This document shows, piece after piece, positions 1 to 11,431 of a stretch of DNA of 64,000 bases. The notes under the pieces are model-generated. The model was not told the DNA's origin, did no database searches, and was given only the letters and a program-made list of their open reading frames with translations. Source of the stretch: Anthoceros angustus (taxonomy: Eukaryota > Streptophyta > Anthocerotopsida > Anthocerotales > Anthocerotaceae); NCBI GenBank assembly GCA_010909165.1, contig VJWM01000003.1, positions 124,001 to 188,000 on the forward strand, read 5' to 3'. Made by a program: the position numbers and the translations under genes. Positions within the stretch are counted from its first letter, which is position 1. Every line of letters begins with the position of its first letter.

Positions 1-203
1 ACATTGTGTGTGCATGTCTGTCATTCAATCCATGCAAAATGTCTTTAGTAGGCTTTGCATGAAAGTGATATGATGTTGATGAAGAAAACAATGTTTAAGG
101 GATCCTTTGTACAATCGATTGACTATGGGTCCCCAACTAAGTTATTCACCCTTCCGTTGCACACAAGTGCAATAGCGCTAAAAAGCGAAGTCAATTGCAC
201 ATC

Positions 204-509
204 AATCAGGTCACTCTATGGCAAATTCAAACATTGCTAGACATCATGTATCTAGTCTTTCCAGAAAGCGTCTTTTGGCTTCTGCAGTGTTTTGGCTCCT
301 CTTTTTTATGAGATGCATAGCTCTCTATAACATCAAACATTCCTCAATAATTTTACAATCAGGTCACTCTACGGCAAATTCTAAACATTGCTAGACATCA
401 TGTATCTAGTCTTTCTAGAAAGCGTCTTGTGGCTTCTGCAGTGTTTTGGCTCCTCTTCCTTATGAGATGCATAGCTCTCTATAACATCAAACATTCCTCA
501 ATAATTTTA
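204..509. repeat. Tandem direct repeat, two copies of 153 bp
   Basis: Two adjacent copies with an exact 153 bp offset (about 204-356 and 357-509) differ at only a few bases. Shared landmarks are the phrases catcatgtatctagtctttc and gagatgcatagctctctata. No coding potential is visible in either copy. This looks like a recent local duplication in non-coding DNA. Confidence 0.85.
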
Positions 510-510
510 C

Positions 511-2370
511 GTACTTTTTTAGGGTCAATTTTTTGTGCAATGAACTAGGTGTAGGGTGATGAGTGTCTATTACCAGAAATGAGTTGATTAAATCGTCCTC
601 GAGCAGATTTGGCATGAATATTAAAATGGTGCAACCAATAGCCTTGACCTAAGAAATAGTGGAACTAAGATAAACAAAATGATACAATAGAGGATTTGTT
701 TTCACACATATTGATATTTATAGAGATGGTTAAATCAGTCGGTGCTATTTGATAAATTGCACACCAGATGAAGATAGCAATGTGGATAACAATAGTTGAT
801 AAAAACTCAAAAAGCAAAAGAAAGGCTGGATAGACTTGCAATTAGCTACTTAAGTACTTAGATTTTGCTTTTTCCATGAAGAATAAAGGTGTCGTTGTGC
901 GGCAAGATTTTATTTTACATAAAACGCAAGCGCCACACCCCACAGGCGCATGCGCTCGCAAGCAAGATTGTGGTAACAGAGTTGTTGAGAGATCAAAGGA
1001 TTTAGGGATGAAACTTTGAGATGTGCTTAGCAACTTGACCTGTTCCTTTTAAAGAACTTGTGCAAAGGACACCCGGTAGGACGAAGCCTAACATCACTTA
1101 ATGGATCCCTTTGCAGAGCATTTTGAGAGTTAAGCTAGGGAGAATGGGCTAGAAAGTTGAAGTAAGTGCTATATATTGCATGCATCAAGATAGTCCCTCC
1201 AAAAAGACACATGTACCCGAAAGGCTCTCACATCTTAACATGCATTGTAAATTTTGCTGGAATTGGAAGATAGCTTGTCACAGCCTACCTAATGGTCACG
1301 TCATGTAGAAATCAGTGAAAACGAGAAATCTCCAAGACAATCTACATATGGAGTTGGTTTGTCGGACAAGGCCATCATCCACTAGCTAACCTTCATTTAG
1401 AACCATCATTGTCGAGAAAGTCTAGCTTTTTTATTGTTGTGCCAACAAGCGGTAAGGTCGAGACACAACTCCTTATACCCTTAGCAAATCCGTATATCCA
1501 GCTGCAGGGGAAAGGTGGATCTCGTTTACAAGATTGGATGATTGTGGGAAGTGTCGTGCAACAACATCGCTCACCTATTGTTGTGAGCAGTGATTCTAAA
1601 CCGTACGAGAGACATGTTAGGTGAGGGCGCCGACTTATGGGTGGAGCAAGTAGTTCCAACCACAACTATACTGCTTATGAGGAAGTTCAGGAGCAAACAA
1701 TTTCAGATTCAGAAGTTTTCCTCCGTTTCACTACAACCATCACTATGATCATGATCATATGCGATGGATGACCACCGCACGTGGGGAAAGAGTGCGAAGG
1801 GCAAAATCAAAATTGTGGGATAGTTGCAGCACTTTAAGGCGAGCACATAAAACAGCAGAATGAGCCTCTTACCACTTCTTTGAACATGGAAGAGAAGGTG
1901 GTAACAGATGTTGTGGAACATGGACGATTTTCAAAACGAAAAGTGCAATTGGTGGATTTTTTGGAGGAAGCTGCAAAAGAGGCATGAAGTAACTACTTGC
2001 CAAGTGGCGTACTAGTTTCGCCCAAATGAAAAAAGGTCACAGAAAGTTTTTTCTTAAACTTCTTGGTGAAGAGATCAATAGGCCATAAACTAGTGGGTAA
2101 GTTAGACATTATATTGAGCCACATTTTGTTGCATTCTCAATTGTCTTTAGATAGGAAGCAAAATGAAATCAAACTAGAGAGTCCTTCTGAAAATTATTCA
2201 CTTTTGTGTAAATCATCCACTCTTGTGTAAATTTTTCTTTATAAAGTTTTTTTTATTTTTCTAAACAAAAATGAAATCCCAACGAGAGAGATTGGGCATG
2301 CTAACGGCCCGAGGCTGTCGATGGGACACTTTAGTTTTCTAAAACGTCCCGACGGCAGCCTTAGGTTATT
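511..2370. other. Intergenic, no supported gene
   Basis: The stretch is AT-rich with short overlapping open frames on both strands and no recognisable domain. Opposing open frames around 1393-1665 have no family signature and look like chance ORFs. Confidence 0.5.
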
Positions 2371-2594
2371 CGACATTGCGAGCCTTTACCCACTGGGCTG
2401 TGGAGAAAGGGAAAGAGCAGCTCGTGTATGGTAGTAGACTAGTCCACTTTCTTTCTGCTCCCATCGCCGAGCGAATGGTCTCACTCAAATCGGGAGCGAA
2501 TCGGGTGGAACCATTTTGCCCCAGGGAGTCTGCAGCGATGGCGGCCGCTGTGGCGATCGGCCTCGGCCGTGGTCAGGAGCCTGACCTGGAGCCT

Positions 2595-3256
2595 TTAGTC
2601 GCCGATCTCTGCGTGAAGCTGCTTACCCCTTCCCAAAAAACCGGGGGTCTTCACGCTTGCACGGACCTTCAACAGGCGTGCAAATGTCAGAGTGTCAGGT
2701 GCAACGTTTTCTTCTTGGATAGCACTGTAAAAGCATGAATTGCTTCCTGACCTGTTCCCTGCTGGGAATATCCTGCCATCGTGGCATTTCAAGTGGCCGC
2801 ATTTTTCTGACTAAGACTGTTCAACACACTCTGAGCATCCTGAAGAGTGCCACACTTCACATACCTACACGTTCAGCAGGGTGTAGCCGACAACCACATC
2901 CATTTGAACTTTGCGTGCCGCCATGTCTGCATGAAGCAGCATCCCCGTCTCCAAAGCCAAGGCCCCCAAAACTGGGACATGCCTGCAGAAGGCAAGCAAA
3001 TGTCATGGAATTGGGTGCAATGATGCTTTGGTCTTGCATAACACTGTAAACGTGCAGGGCTTCTTAACCCATTCCCTGCTGAGAGTATCCTGCTATCATC
3101 GCATTCCACGTTACTACATCTTTGTGACCAAGTCTGCAAGTCTATAAGCATCTTCCGAGCTGCCACACTTGCATACATGTCCACCAAACCATTACAAACA
3201 AGAGCCGACAACACCAGTGGCAACCTCATAAGCATAAGCATGTACCTACTTCCCAC
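2595..3256 (-). pseudogene. PPR (pentatricopeptide) gene fragment, degenerate
   Basis: Several short minus-strand frames carry PPR-like text. Examples are a V-APDTLTFARLLK stretch with a G-KQLHAEI end near 2600-2720, an APNSMTFACLLQAC stretch near 2960-3030, and VCNGLVDMYA near 3180-3200. These match the LHA/helix-turn-helix phrases of PLS-type PPR proteins, which edit or process organelle RNA. The pieces lie in different frames, broken by stops and indels, with no start and no full repeat series. It lies head-to-head with a plus-strand PPR fragment just to the right. The call is a dead fragment. Confidence 0.6.
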
Positions 3257-3439
3257 TTGTCAAGCCTGCTCCCCTTGCAAATTCTTGCAGATCTGCTACA
3301 AAACCATTATCCAGCATGTATCCAAGCCTGTCTCAGGGTCAGCAGGTGTTCTACAAATTTTGCTTTCTCTCCAGGGTCCGATTTTCCTATTTGCTCTACG
3401 CAGCAAATACTTCATAACGTGCCTAAAGGGGCTTTGAGC

Positions 3440-4010
3440 GGGTCTCCATTGCATGCTCTGGAGTCAAAAAGTGTTAAACAGGCTTGTTCAGGAGGATGTT
3501 TTGACATGGACAGCTTTGATAACAGATTTTCCCAGCCAGGCATGGTCCAGAAAGCCCTTTGTCTTTACGGTGCTATGCAAGAAGAAGGCATGGCTGCACC
3601 CGTTTCTGTGACACTCGTGTGCCTCGTTCAGGCATGTGTAAGTGTGGGCGTGCTGGCTTTGGAAATTTAGGGGAAACAGTTTCATGCAAAAGTTAGGGAA
3701 CCAGGACTTGAACCTGATGTATATGTGGCCCGCAACTTGGTAAACCTGTATGCGAAGTGTGGCAGCCTAGAGACTGCACGAAATGTGTTTGACAAACTTG
3801 GGGGAAAGCATGTAGTAGCCTGGACTACTCTAATTGCAGAATATTCTCAGCAGGGAGTGGGTCAGGAAGAACTTCATGTCTGCAGTGCGATGAGAGAAGC
3901 AGGGGTTGCTCCAGCCGATTTCGTGACATTTTTGTGCCCTCCTGTAGGCATGTCCTGTGGCAGCCTCGGAGCCTGGCATTGCAGCTCTTCCGACAAGGAC
4001 ATTCCCTAAC
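3440..4010 (+). pseudogene. PPR gene fragment, one in-frame stop
   Basis: The plus strand reads as roughly three PPR units. A unit ending in LVQACVSVGVLALE is followed by a stop codon near 3668-3670. The same frame then continues with GKQFHAKV and EPDVYVARNLVNLYAKCGSL, then VFDKL and VVAWTTLIAEYSQQG. Those phrases are hallmark L- and S-type PPR motifs of organellar RNA-editing factors. The frame ends at 4009 without further repeats or an E/DYW tail, so this is a truncated relic. The upstream frame is not tied to a start codon. Its minus-strand partner lies at 2595-3256. Confidence 0.75.
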
Positions 4011-4179
4011 CGACGTTGCATATGTGCAAATTGTTCTTGTTCTTGGGAGTATCTGGAAACTTGGTTGTGACCACCTTCTTCTCCCTGAAGAGGTAAGCCT
4101 GCAGCAAATTCATCAAGTTAGAGATGCAGGCATCTTGAGGAAGGAATGTCTTGTGGAACCTTGCTTTGGACCTGTATGA

Positions 4180-5130
4180 GCTGAAGTCAAGGAACGCTGT
4201 CTTGAGCAGCCTGTACTCACACTGTGAATGTAACGATGTTTGGCACTAAGTTTCTCGCACACCGGGTTCAGCAGGCTGAGGCTTAGGACTCATGCCCAGG
4301 TTCAGTGCACTAAATCGTGTGCCGTGGCTAGTCACGATGTGACTTTCTCTCGTGTGTCGTGGCCAGTCAAGATATGACAGTCTTTCACACACTTTGTTCG
4401 TGTTACAGTGGCCTGCCAAACACATACTTGGGCTTTTACAGCTAGGTCTTGTCTATAATTACAGTCACTGCCTACTGAGCAATCAGTCTGCTAACATTCA
4501 ACAGAAATGAGGTAGCGTCTACCAAGTAAGCAAACATTCTGCTAACATTCAGCACAAATGAGGTAGATGCTGTTCTCTCCGCTGTCACTCTGGTGGGCAG
4601 ACTTCTGCAATCCGAGGGGATATGCTAGCAAAGAATCATTTTTTGTATGGTGAACTGAACTGCTAGCAAAGAACCTTGGCAAGCACGTGCTTCTGGACAT
4701 TCCCAGGAATTGTGTCTTTTCGAGATTCCACGGCCGATGATTTATGTTTTCCTATTGATTGACCCCATTCTTTAGGCAGGTCATGCCTGAAGAATGGGGA
4801 GTCAATCCACAGGTTGATGTGCTCAATTCTGGCTCCTTCCCTTGGAGTTTGGACATTGAAACTTGCAAGGGCTGAAGTCAAGGAACGCAGTCTTGGGCAG
4901 TCTGCAGTCACAATATGAATGATTTCTCAGGAATCTCCCTTCAATTGCACTCTTCGACCACTTGTGTAATTCCTGATATACGCGTGATACGGCACATCAT
5001 TGCTGTAATCGGGTCCTCTTTTGCACGCACGGGATGATGATACCAACAATGCTGATCTTGATGACTCTCTCAAGGAACTTTTACCAGTCTATGGTATCGT
5101 GAGACATTCACATGTTGGTGGCCTTCAAAT
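4180..5130. other. Intergenic, no supported gene
   Basis: No recognisable domain is seen on either strand. There is an imperfect local direct repeat near 4480-4560 (variants of tctgctaacattcagcacaa followed by gaggtag). Confidence 0.4.
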
Positions 5131-5575
5131 CTGGTATTGTGGAATATCCCTTGGCGATTTGAAAAACTGGGTTGTGGCAGTTCGGCGTGCAGGGCCGAAG
5201 TAATTGAGTGGGTCCATCAAGGCTTCAATTGCCGACCTGCCATGTTTCTCTGGGGCCGTGCCTCCCGCACTGGCCAAGGCATGGCGTTTGAAGCAAGTGA
5301 ACTCGAGTTCCAACTTCTTGTCCGGCAGTATTCCTCCTCAGCTGGGAAGCCTGACTGAAGGTTGCAGTGTCTGCACCTGCAGAATTACCAACTAAGTGGA
5401 TTCATCCCGCCTCAACTAGGCAACTGCACATCTCTTGCAGTGCTCGATGTTGGGGGGCAACAGGCACATTGGTCAGTTACCACTCTTTCATGTACCGAGC
5501 TCCAGTGCTTGGCTCCTTGCGCTTTATCAACATCCAATCCATTCCTGGCTAATAGCAGCCGCAACTTTATATCGT
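5130..5575 (+). pseudogene. LRR receptor-like gene fragment
   Basis: Two adjacent plus-strand frames read as plant-specific leucine-rich repeats: SSNFLSGSIPPQLGSLTE near 5310-5358, then QLSGFIPPQLGNCTSL and LAVLDVGG near 5390-5455 in another frame. The LxGxIPxxLGxLxxL pattern is the 24-residue LRR of plant receptor kinases. A frameshift near 5358-5365 separates the repeats, and no transmembrane or kinase region follows. It is a short relic, perhaps from the same kind of receptor as the copy near 46.7-48.8 kb. Confidence 0.65.
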
Positions 5576-5879
5576 GAAAGGGAATTAACACAGTTTTACT
5601 GCGATGATGTGGTGGAAACCGGTATTTGCATCCCCTTCAGTTTGCATGCCATAGCTTCCAGATCGAGGACGATGACCTTGTGGCCGCAGGACACTTCAAA
5701 ATTCCAAAAGTGGCCGGAGCTGAGGATCCGTGCAGACTCCTGCCCGGCCAGCGGGAATTTCCACAAATCATGTGCAACGAAAACAGGACATGACGCAGGG
5801 CCGAGGTGCATTTGATGCGCCTTTCTCCTCATTTCATGTGAGCTTTTCTCCATTTTGATGCACGCGTATTTCTCCTAAT

Positions 5880-7480
5880 ATTCCTCATTTATGGAGTTTG
5901 GAGTGACTCCCTACTGCTCGCCTTTCATGTACATATGTATGTACCTCGATTACCAGAACTTGTAGCAAATAGAGTTGAGCAGCTTAGAACCGATTCCCCT
6001 AAAACAACTAGAGTTGAGAAAGAGTTTAGGGTAATTTCAATTCTTATTCAAACAAGGATTTAGAGGTACGAATGTCTTTAAACCATAGAATTTTAGAATA
6101 AATTAAAAAATACTCAGTGATTTTAAACCAATAAATTTTAGAAAAAAGTGAAGTAAGGAATAAATTAGATTATAAATACGAAATGGTTCTTGGATAATGT
6201 GTGTGGAATGGCTCTTGGATAATGGTTGTAGAATCGTAGTAAGATAGACAGCGGACACTTTCCATGGCTTTAGATAGTAGTTTTATAATCAAAATAAGAT
6301 AGACTATAAACATTGAACAAGATAGATAATAGACACCCAACGAATTTGGATAATGATTGTAGAGTTGTGATAAGGATATGCCATAGACACAAAATGGCTC
6401 ATAGATTATGGTTTCAGAATAGTTTCCATGAACAGATTAACTTGAAGTCAAAATCAAGTCTCCAAGTGAGCTATCTAAACCATTTCAAGGTATAGTACAC
6501 TTTATTCAATAAGAAGAAATGGGGTGAGCCCATCCACAATAAAACACCTCAAGAATGACATTCCAAGTTTTAAACTTTTGAAAAATAAGGATCAAATATT
6601 TTGCAAGCTTTTAAGAATTTTCATTCTTGGAATGGAAATGGCACATAAATGATTAATAAATACTTAAAAATATTTGATAAAAAATAATTTAAAAAACCAT
6701 GTATATGAGTGTAATAGGTACATAAATTTATGGCTCCTAGTCTCATAGTTTTTAAATTTTCATTTTATTAAGTTTTATAATAAGTTTATTAGTTAAAATC
6801 TTAATATTCTGAAACAAACAAGAACTTCTTCACTTAAAATGGGTTAAAGACCATGAGATGGTTTCAAATTTTAAAACATTTATAATACAGATTAGCTCTA
6901 CCTAAAACCTTACTTAAAATTCTAATTAACTTTTATATTTTATTTTATTATCTTTGAAATGAAGATTACTTGGAACTAAAACCTTTAGAAACGTCCCAAC
7001 CTTGCCATTGGGCTGCTTAGCAAAGTATTCATTATAAATTCGTTGAGAACATTTTTTAAAAACTCTTTCTTGGAGCAAGAAACTTTTGTGACAGTAGTGG
7101 TTTTTAAAGAACATAATACAAAGAAAAAGAAAACATTCATTGAAAAAAATAATAAAATATATTTAAATATCTTTTAATTAAGAGAGAACGTGAAGACTTT
7201 ACAAATATGTAGAGATGGGAAGTCCCATCTACATCGGGGGCAATGGGAACAATCCTCTCGAGGGGCATTCTTTTAATTATAATTTAAAACTCCATCAATA
7301 CAAGCTCAATCAATTTAATTTACAGCCCCTGGAACTACAATGTACTTATGTACCTATCTATCAAACCAATCACTTCCCTTTTCTAAATTATAACTATATA
7401 CCTACCTCATATACCTCCCATCTAGCTAACCGGGAGGTAAAGTACCTAGTGTCTTTCTTGGATATTATGCAATGATAATA
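5880..7480. other. AT-rich intergenic DNA
   Basis: The stretch is strongly AT-rich with short, low-complexity open frames only. No gene, repeat array or element ends were recognised. It lies downstream of the phytocyanin gene. Confidence 0.5.
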
Positions 7481-7488
7481 ATTTAGAT

Positions 7489-8154
7489 TCAAACAAAGAA
7501 AGCTGAACTTAAAACAACGCCTCCTAGTAATATCACCCATGATACCGAGTATGTAATCCCACTGTTACCTGGGGGTTGGGCTACAGGGCCAGAGGGAGGT
7601 ACAAAGCTGTCCAAAGATTTGTGGTCAGCTGAAGGATCGGTAGTGCTAGGAGATGTGAGGGAGGCAGGACCTGCAACAAGGCTGAGCTTCTGGCCCAAAG
7701 AACAATGGCCTGGTGTTCCACAAATGAAATAATAAGGCCCTGGCTCAGTTAGAGTAATGGCCGTCTTTCCACTACCATGTACTGCAATTGGGTTGTTGCT
7801 GTTGCAAGTGTCGTAGTCCTCTTGTGAGCTTACTTGCACCACATTATGTATGGCTACCGCATATGTGAATACTGCAGGCATATGAGATCGGGCAGTTTAA
7901 TAATCAGAAGCAACAATAAGGAGGTGATGTGAAAAAGAGTTGGGAAAGTTGGAATACCGACATAGTGTATCTCCTACATGGTATTTATGCTCGGAGGCCC
8001 AAGAGGTGTAGTTCACATTAGCGAGACTCGGCAAGGTCCAACCAGCCTCATCACCCACTTCAAACTGTGTTTGTGCATATACACCATGCACAAGCACAAT
8101 GTTGATTGCAAGCAAGAGGCCCAGTTCTACACAAAGCTGGCGCTTCATGTCCAT
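7489..8154 (-). CDS. Phytocyanin, stellacyanin-like, GPI-anchor type (2 exons)
   Basis: This encodes a blue-copper protein expected at the outer face of the plasma membrane. Exon 1 is 7962-8154 and exon 2 is 7489-7871. Joining T|TA across a GT-AG intron restores the GDTLLFTY phytocyanin motif and gives 191 residues. A signal peptide covers about residues 1-27. The copper ligands are visible as His73, Cys115, His120 and Gln125 in the ICGTPGHCSLGQ loop. Gln as axial ligand is the stellacyanin pattern (uclacyanins have Met). Cys87 and Cys121 can form the structural disulfide. A Pro/Ser/Thr-rich linker and a C-terminal hydrophobic tail (about 170-191) fit GPI attachment. The donor (GTCGGT) is non-consensus after GT, but it is the only one that keeps frame. 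The gene looks functional. Confidence 0.9.
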
Positions 8155-8179
8155 GTCGCAGAGATCACAAGCTATTAGC

Positions 8180-9380
8180 TCGATAACACAAACTTTCTGG
8201 GTTTGCCGCTAGCTGGGAAGTGGAATCTCACGGAGATGAGCTCACAAAACTGTTGAAATGACCATCGACTTGCCACTTATGTCAAAAGAAAGGCAGCATG
8301 GCGGTTAGAGAAAGGCTCCTCAACTACCGTTTACAACGACCAGTTCATGGTGTGAGGACAGCACCCACATCTGTAACTCAGACCTAGTAGTCAATGTCTC
8401 AACCGTCGTCGAGGAAAGGTCGTGTAGGAAGCAGCGAAAGAAAAGACTATTTGCCTGCCTGAGGAAGCCACCAGATGAGTTCCGTTCAGAGTGCATGTAG
8501 GCATCGAGGTCCAAGACTTCTCGAGCAAAAGCGTGACTTTTCGGTGAAACTCGAACAGAAAAGAGCTTGACAGACAGAATTGAAATAGGTGCAAGCAACA
8601 ATTTACAAGGTGCCTACGTCTAACTGTGCAAGCGCCTTACTACGGAAATGATTGAAATGTGTGCTGCACAGAAATCTTGTGTCAAAGAATGTGCTGTCTC
8701 TGCCTACTACAACACAGCTTAGTTCAATGGCTGTTAGATCTTAAATCGTTTCGACAGTGTGCACCATCTGCCTTGAGCTTAAGCCAAAAGAGGAGCCCCT
8801 CATCGGGCAGCGCCCTTATTTCTTTGCAAAGTAGTGCTGCGCCTGAACAAAAAGAAACAGATTCAGTCTCATTGGTCAGAGATGAAAGAGATTGGACATA
8901 CACTTGTCAAAAAAACGATTTATCACTGGCATCACCTGCCTTTGGACGAGGAACAAGCACGTTACCTGTAGGAACATGGTGATATCCAGGGACACAGTCC
9001 CGAGGCTACCCAAAATCCAGGGCGCTTTGCCTACCATTTCATCCCTGCATTAGGACCAGAATGGCAACCAGATGAATAACATGTGAAGTGACGTCTTCTT
9101 GCAGTAATCGAATGCCCTTCAAGAGACATAGGAATGACAGAACAAGGTGCTTCATTACTAACCATCCATCCGTTCGCATTAGTACATGAGTTGGGCGACC
9201 CAAAATCCCAAATACAGAGCGGCCCAAGATGCCCATTTGGAAATACATGGAAAGGCTCGATATGAATGTGGTTCTGCTGTTTCCAAAATGCCAAACTTTG
9301 AGAAGAAGTCACCAAACAACACACACATTCTATTGCAATCACCAATCCTATAGCAAGTCGATGCGTCCACAGTGCATTGG
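8180..9380. other. Upstream of phytocyanin gene, no supported gene
   Basis: This includes the phytocyanin promoter side (8155 onward). Overlapping short frames at 8320-8600 and 9031-9570 show no family signature. The frame at 9031-9570 has a hydrophobic stretch, and its right half belongs to a duplicated block. Confidence 0.4.
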
Positions 9381-9825
9381 TGCTGTAGCCATAGATAACG
9401 GAGTTCCCACCCCACAGAATACCCAGCTGAGATGCACCCAGGAGAAATTGGTAGGCAGCCTCTTCAGATGAGTGATTCCCTTGGATGTAAGGAATATTCA
9501 TGATCCGACAACAAATATGCAGGCCAGTGCCTTCACAACCCATGGTCTGGTGCCTACAGGTCCATTTCATGGGGAACTGAGTGGGACTGCTCTGATCAGT
9601 TAAGCTCTTGCAGCCAGCCCTCTTGCTTCCCGGCTCGGCAGTTGTCAGAAGTTAGTGAAGCACAGATGAAGTTTGAAATAGCCATTACTCATGGAGCAGG
9701 GCAGGATGTCATTCCTGGCCATTCATGCATGCTCATACCAACCAGGGGCCTGCTGTTGTTAATGAATTCTGGGACATGTTCAAGAGTCAGAGTCTTGAAC
9801 AACTAAAAAGAAGCATCCAGAGGTG
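9380..9825. repeat. Duplicated block, copy 1 (partner 10751-11205)
   Basis: Long stretches match 10751-11205 in direct orientation, for example gatgtaaggaatattcatga and gttaatgaattctggg, with scattered substitutions and small indels. In minus-strand terms the block lies 3' of both the ROCO gene and its deleted copy, so it marks one tandem duplication that carried gene plus 3' flank. Confidence 0.8.
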
Positions 9826-9827
9826 GA

Positions 9828-10269
9828 TGAAAAATGTTCATTACTGAAAGCTGCGACTGGATGCAACAAGCTGGCCCAGAGCCTCGCAAGCCGCCTGCCT
9901 TCCAAAACCTTCACAGGCATCCACATACAGACGTTCCAGGGAAGGGTTGGACGCCAGGCCCCCCAACAGAACCGACACTTCATCCTCCCGAACCAAGCCG
10001 ATTTGCCACTTGTGGGAAATACACAAGCCGGGGCCGAGACTGTGGCAGTTGGCAATGGCTGTCAACACCCGCTTGCGCACTCGCCCGTGCCTCCCATGAT
10101 CAGCAATACGCGGACCTCTTCTTCGGTATCTGAAGTAGCTGCCATACTCATCAAACGCCAGGCGGGGAAGACGGGACATGGCATTCCGGCCCAGATCCAG
10201 CAGCAGCTGGTGCAGCTCGGCCGGCAGCGCGCGCCACTCCGGATCCTCCTCCTCCTTCTCCTCCGCCAT
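9828..10269 (-). pseudogene. ROCO gene N-terminal fragment, tandem copy with internal deletion
   Basis: The 142-residue frame starting at ATG 10269 is a close paralogue of the N-terminus of the ROCO gene starting at 15632. Both begin MAEE, share the VRKRVLTAIANC and LGGLASNPSLERLYV blocks and the GRQAACEALGQLVASSRS block. The frame then stops after SRSFQ, exactly where the full copy continues into more LRRs. To its left the sequence runs straight into the duplicated 3' flank (9380-9825). The copy has therefore lost about 4 kb holding the rest of the LRRs, the Roc and COR domains and the C-terminus. The GTPase part is absent. Confidence 0.8.
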
Positions 10270-10750
10270 GCTCTGCTCTGCTCTGCTATGCTTTCCAGGA
10301 CAGCAAATGTGGCCCGTGTCTCATGGCTTTGCAGCACCGCAAGGCCGACAGTTATGGCTACGGATGATCATGGTGGAGACTGGAGGCTGGTGGCGGAACT
10401 TCCGGACAGATGATAGGTCTCATGGATGGTGTCAAGTCAAGCCCGTCCCCTTTGATTCCCTTGGCCTGCGCGGATCCCAACACCGCATCCAGAGGATGCC
10501 GAACTCTGAATATCTCTAAAACCTGATGGGAGCGCTCTTCCCGAGGCGCACGTTCCAAGAGGTTGGGCTGGATTTTGAGATAGACCACCCAGGCAGTCAG
10601 CACTCAGCACTCAACACTCAATCGGTTGCATACCCTGGGGAAAATTGTGTATGTGAATCCAAGCGGGAACCAGCCTGGTCCCCACTGTAAACGGGAGCTT
10701 GGCAAGGACCAGCCTGTTCCTCATTCCTACAGTTTGCCATGTGTGTGCTG

Positions 10751-11205
10751 TAGTGCTGTAGCCATGGATGACGGAGATCCCTCCCCACAGAATACCCAGC
10801 TAAGATGCTTGGAGAACGAGATGCACCCAGGAGAAATCGGTAGGCAGCCTCTTCACAAAAGTAGTTCCGTCGGATGTAAGGAATATTCATGAACCGACAA
10901 CAAATATGCAAGCCTCCATTTCATGGGGAGCTGAGTGGGACTGGTCTGATCCGTTAAGCTCTTGCAGCCAGGCCTCTTGCTTGTCCCCCGGCTTGGCCGT
11001 TGTTAGAAGATACTGATGCACAGATGAAGTTTGAAATAGCCATTACTCATGGAGCAGGGCAGGATGTCATTCCTGGCCATTCATGCATGCTCAGACCGGA
11101 GTATCCCTCCCTTTACCAACCAGGGGCCTGCTGTTGTTAATGAATTCTGGAACATGTTCAAGAGTCACAATCTTGAACAACTAAAAAGATAAATTCAGAG
11201 GTGGC
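10751..11205. repeat. Duplicated block, copy 2 (partner 9380-9825)
   Basis: This is the direct-orientation partner of 9380-9825, immediately 3' (minus-strand sense) of the ROCO gene end at 11432. It supports duplication of the whole ROCO locus followed by internal deletion of one copy. Confidence 0.8.
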
Positions 11206-11431
11206 GTTCAGCAAAGACTGATGTGAAACAAATCAGGATTGGGCTACACATCCTTATACTACTACCCAATCACGTGGTACAGATCGTTCCTACAGTCATG
11301 TAGCAAATCCCGGGGTGATGCTGCAACACACGTCGTTTGAGTAGCTCCCATCACAGTTTCTGATAAACGCGTCTGTCAATTCCCCTCTGTATATACATGT
11401 TAGGCAAACCCATGCGACTTCTCGTTTTGCC

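Noticed and set aside
9031-9570. 179-codon minus-strand frame with hydrophobic stretch
   Set aside because: No domain was recognised, the duplicated counterpart (10618-10911) is broken, and composition fits 3' flank DNA of the ROCO locus.
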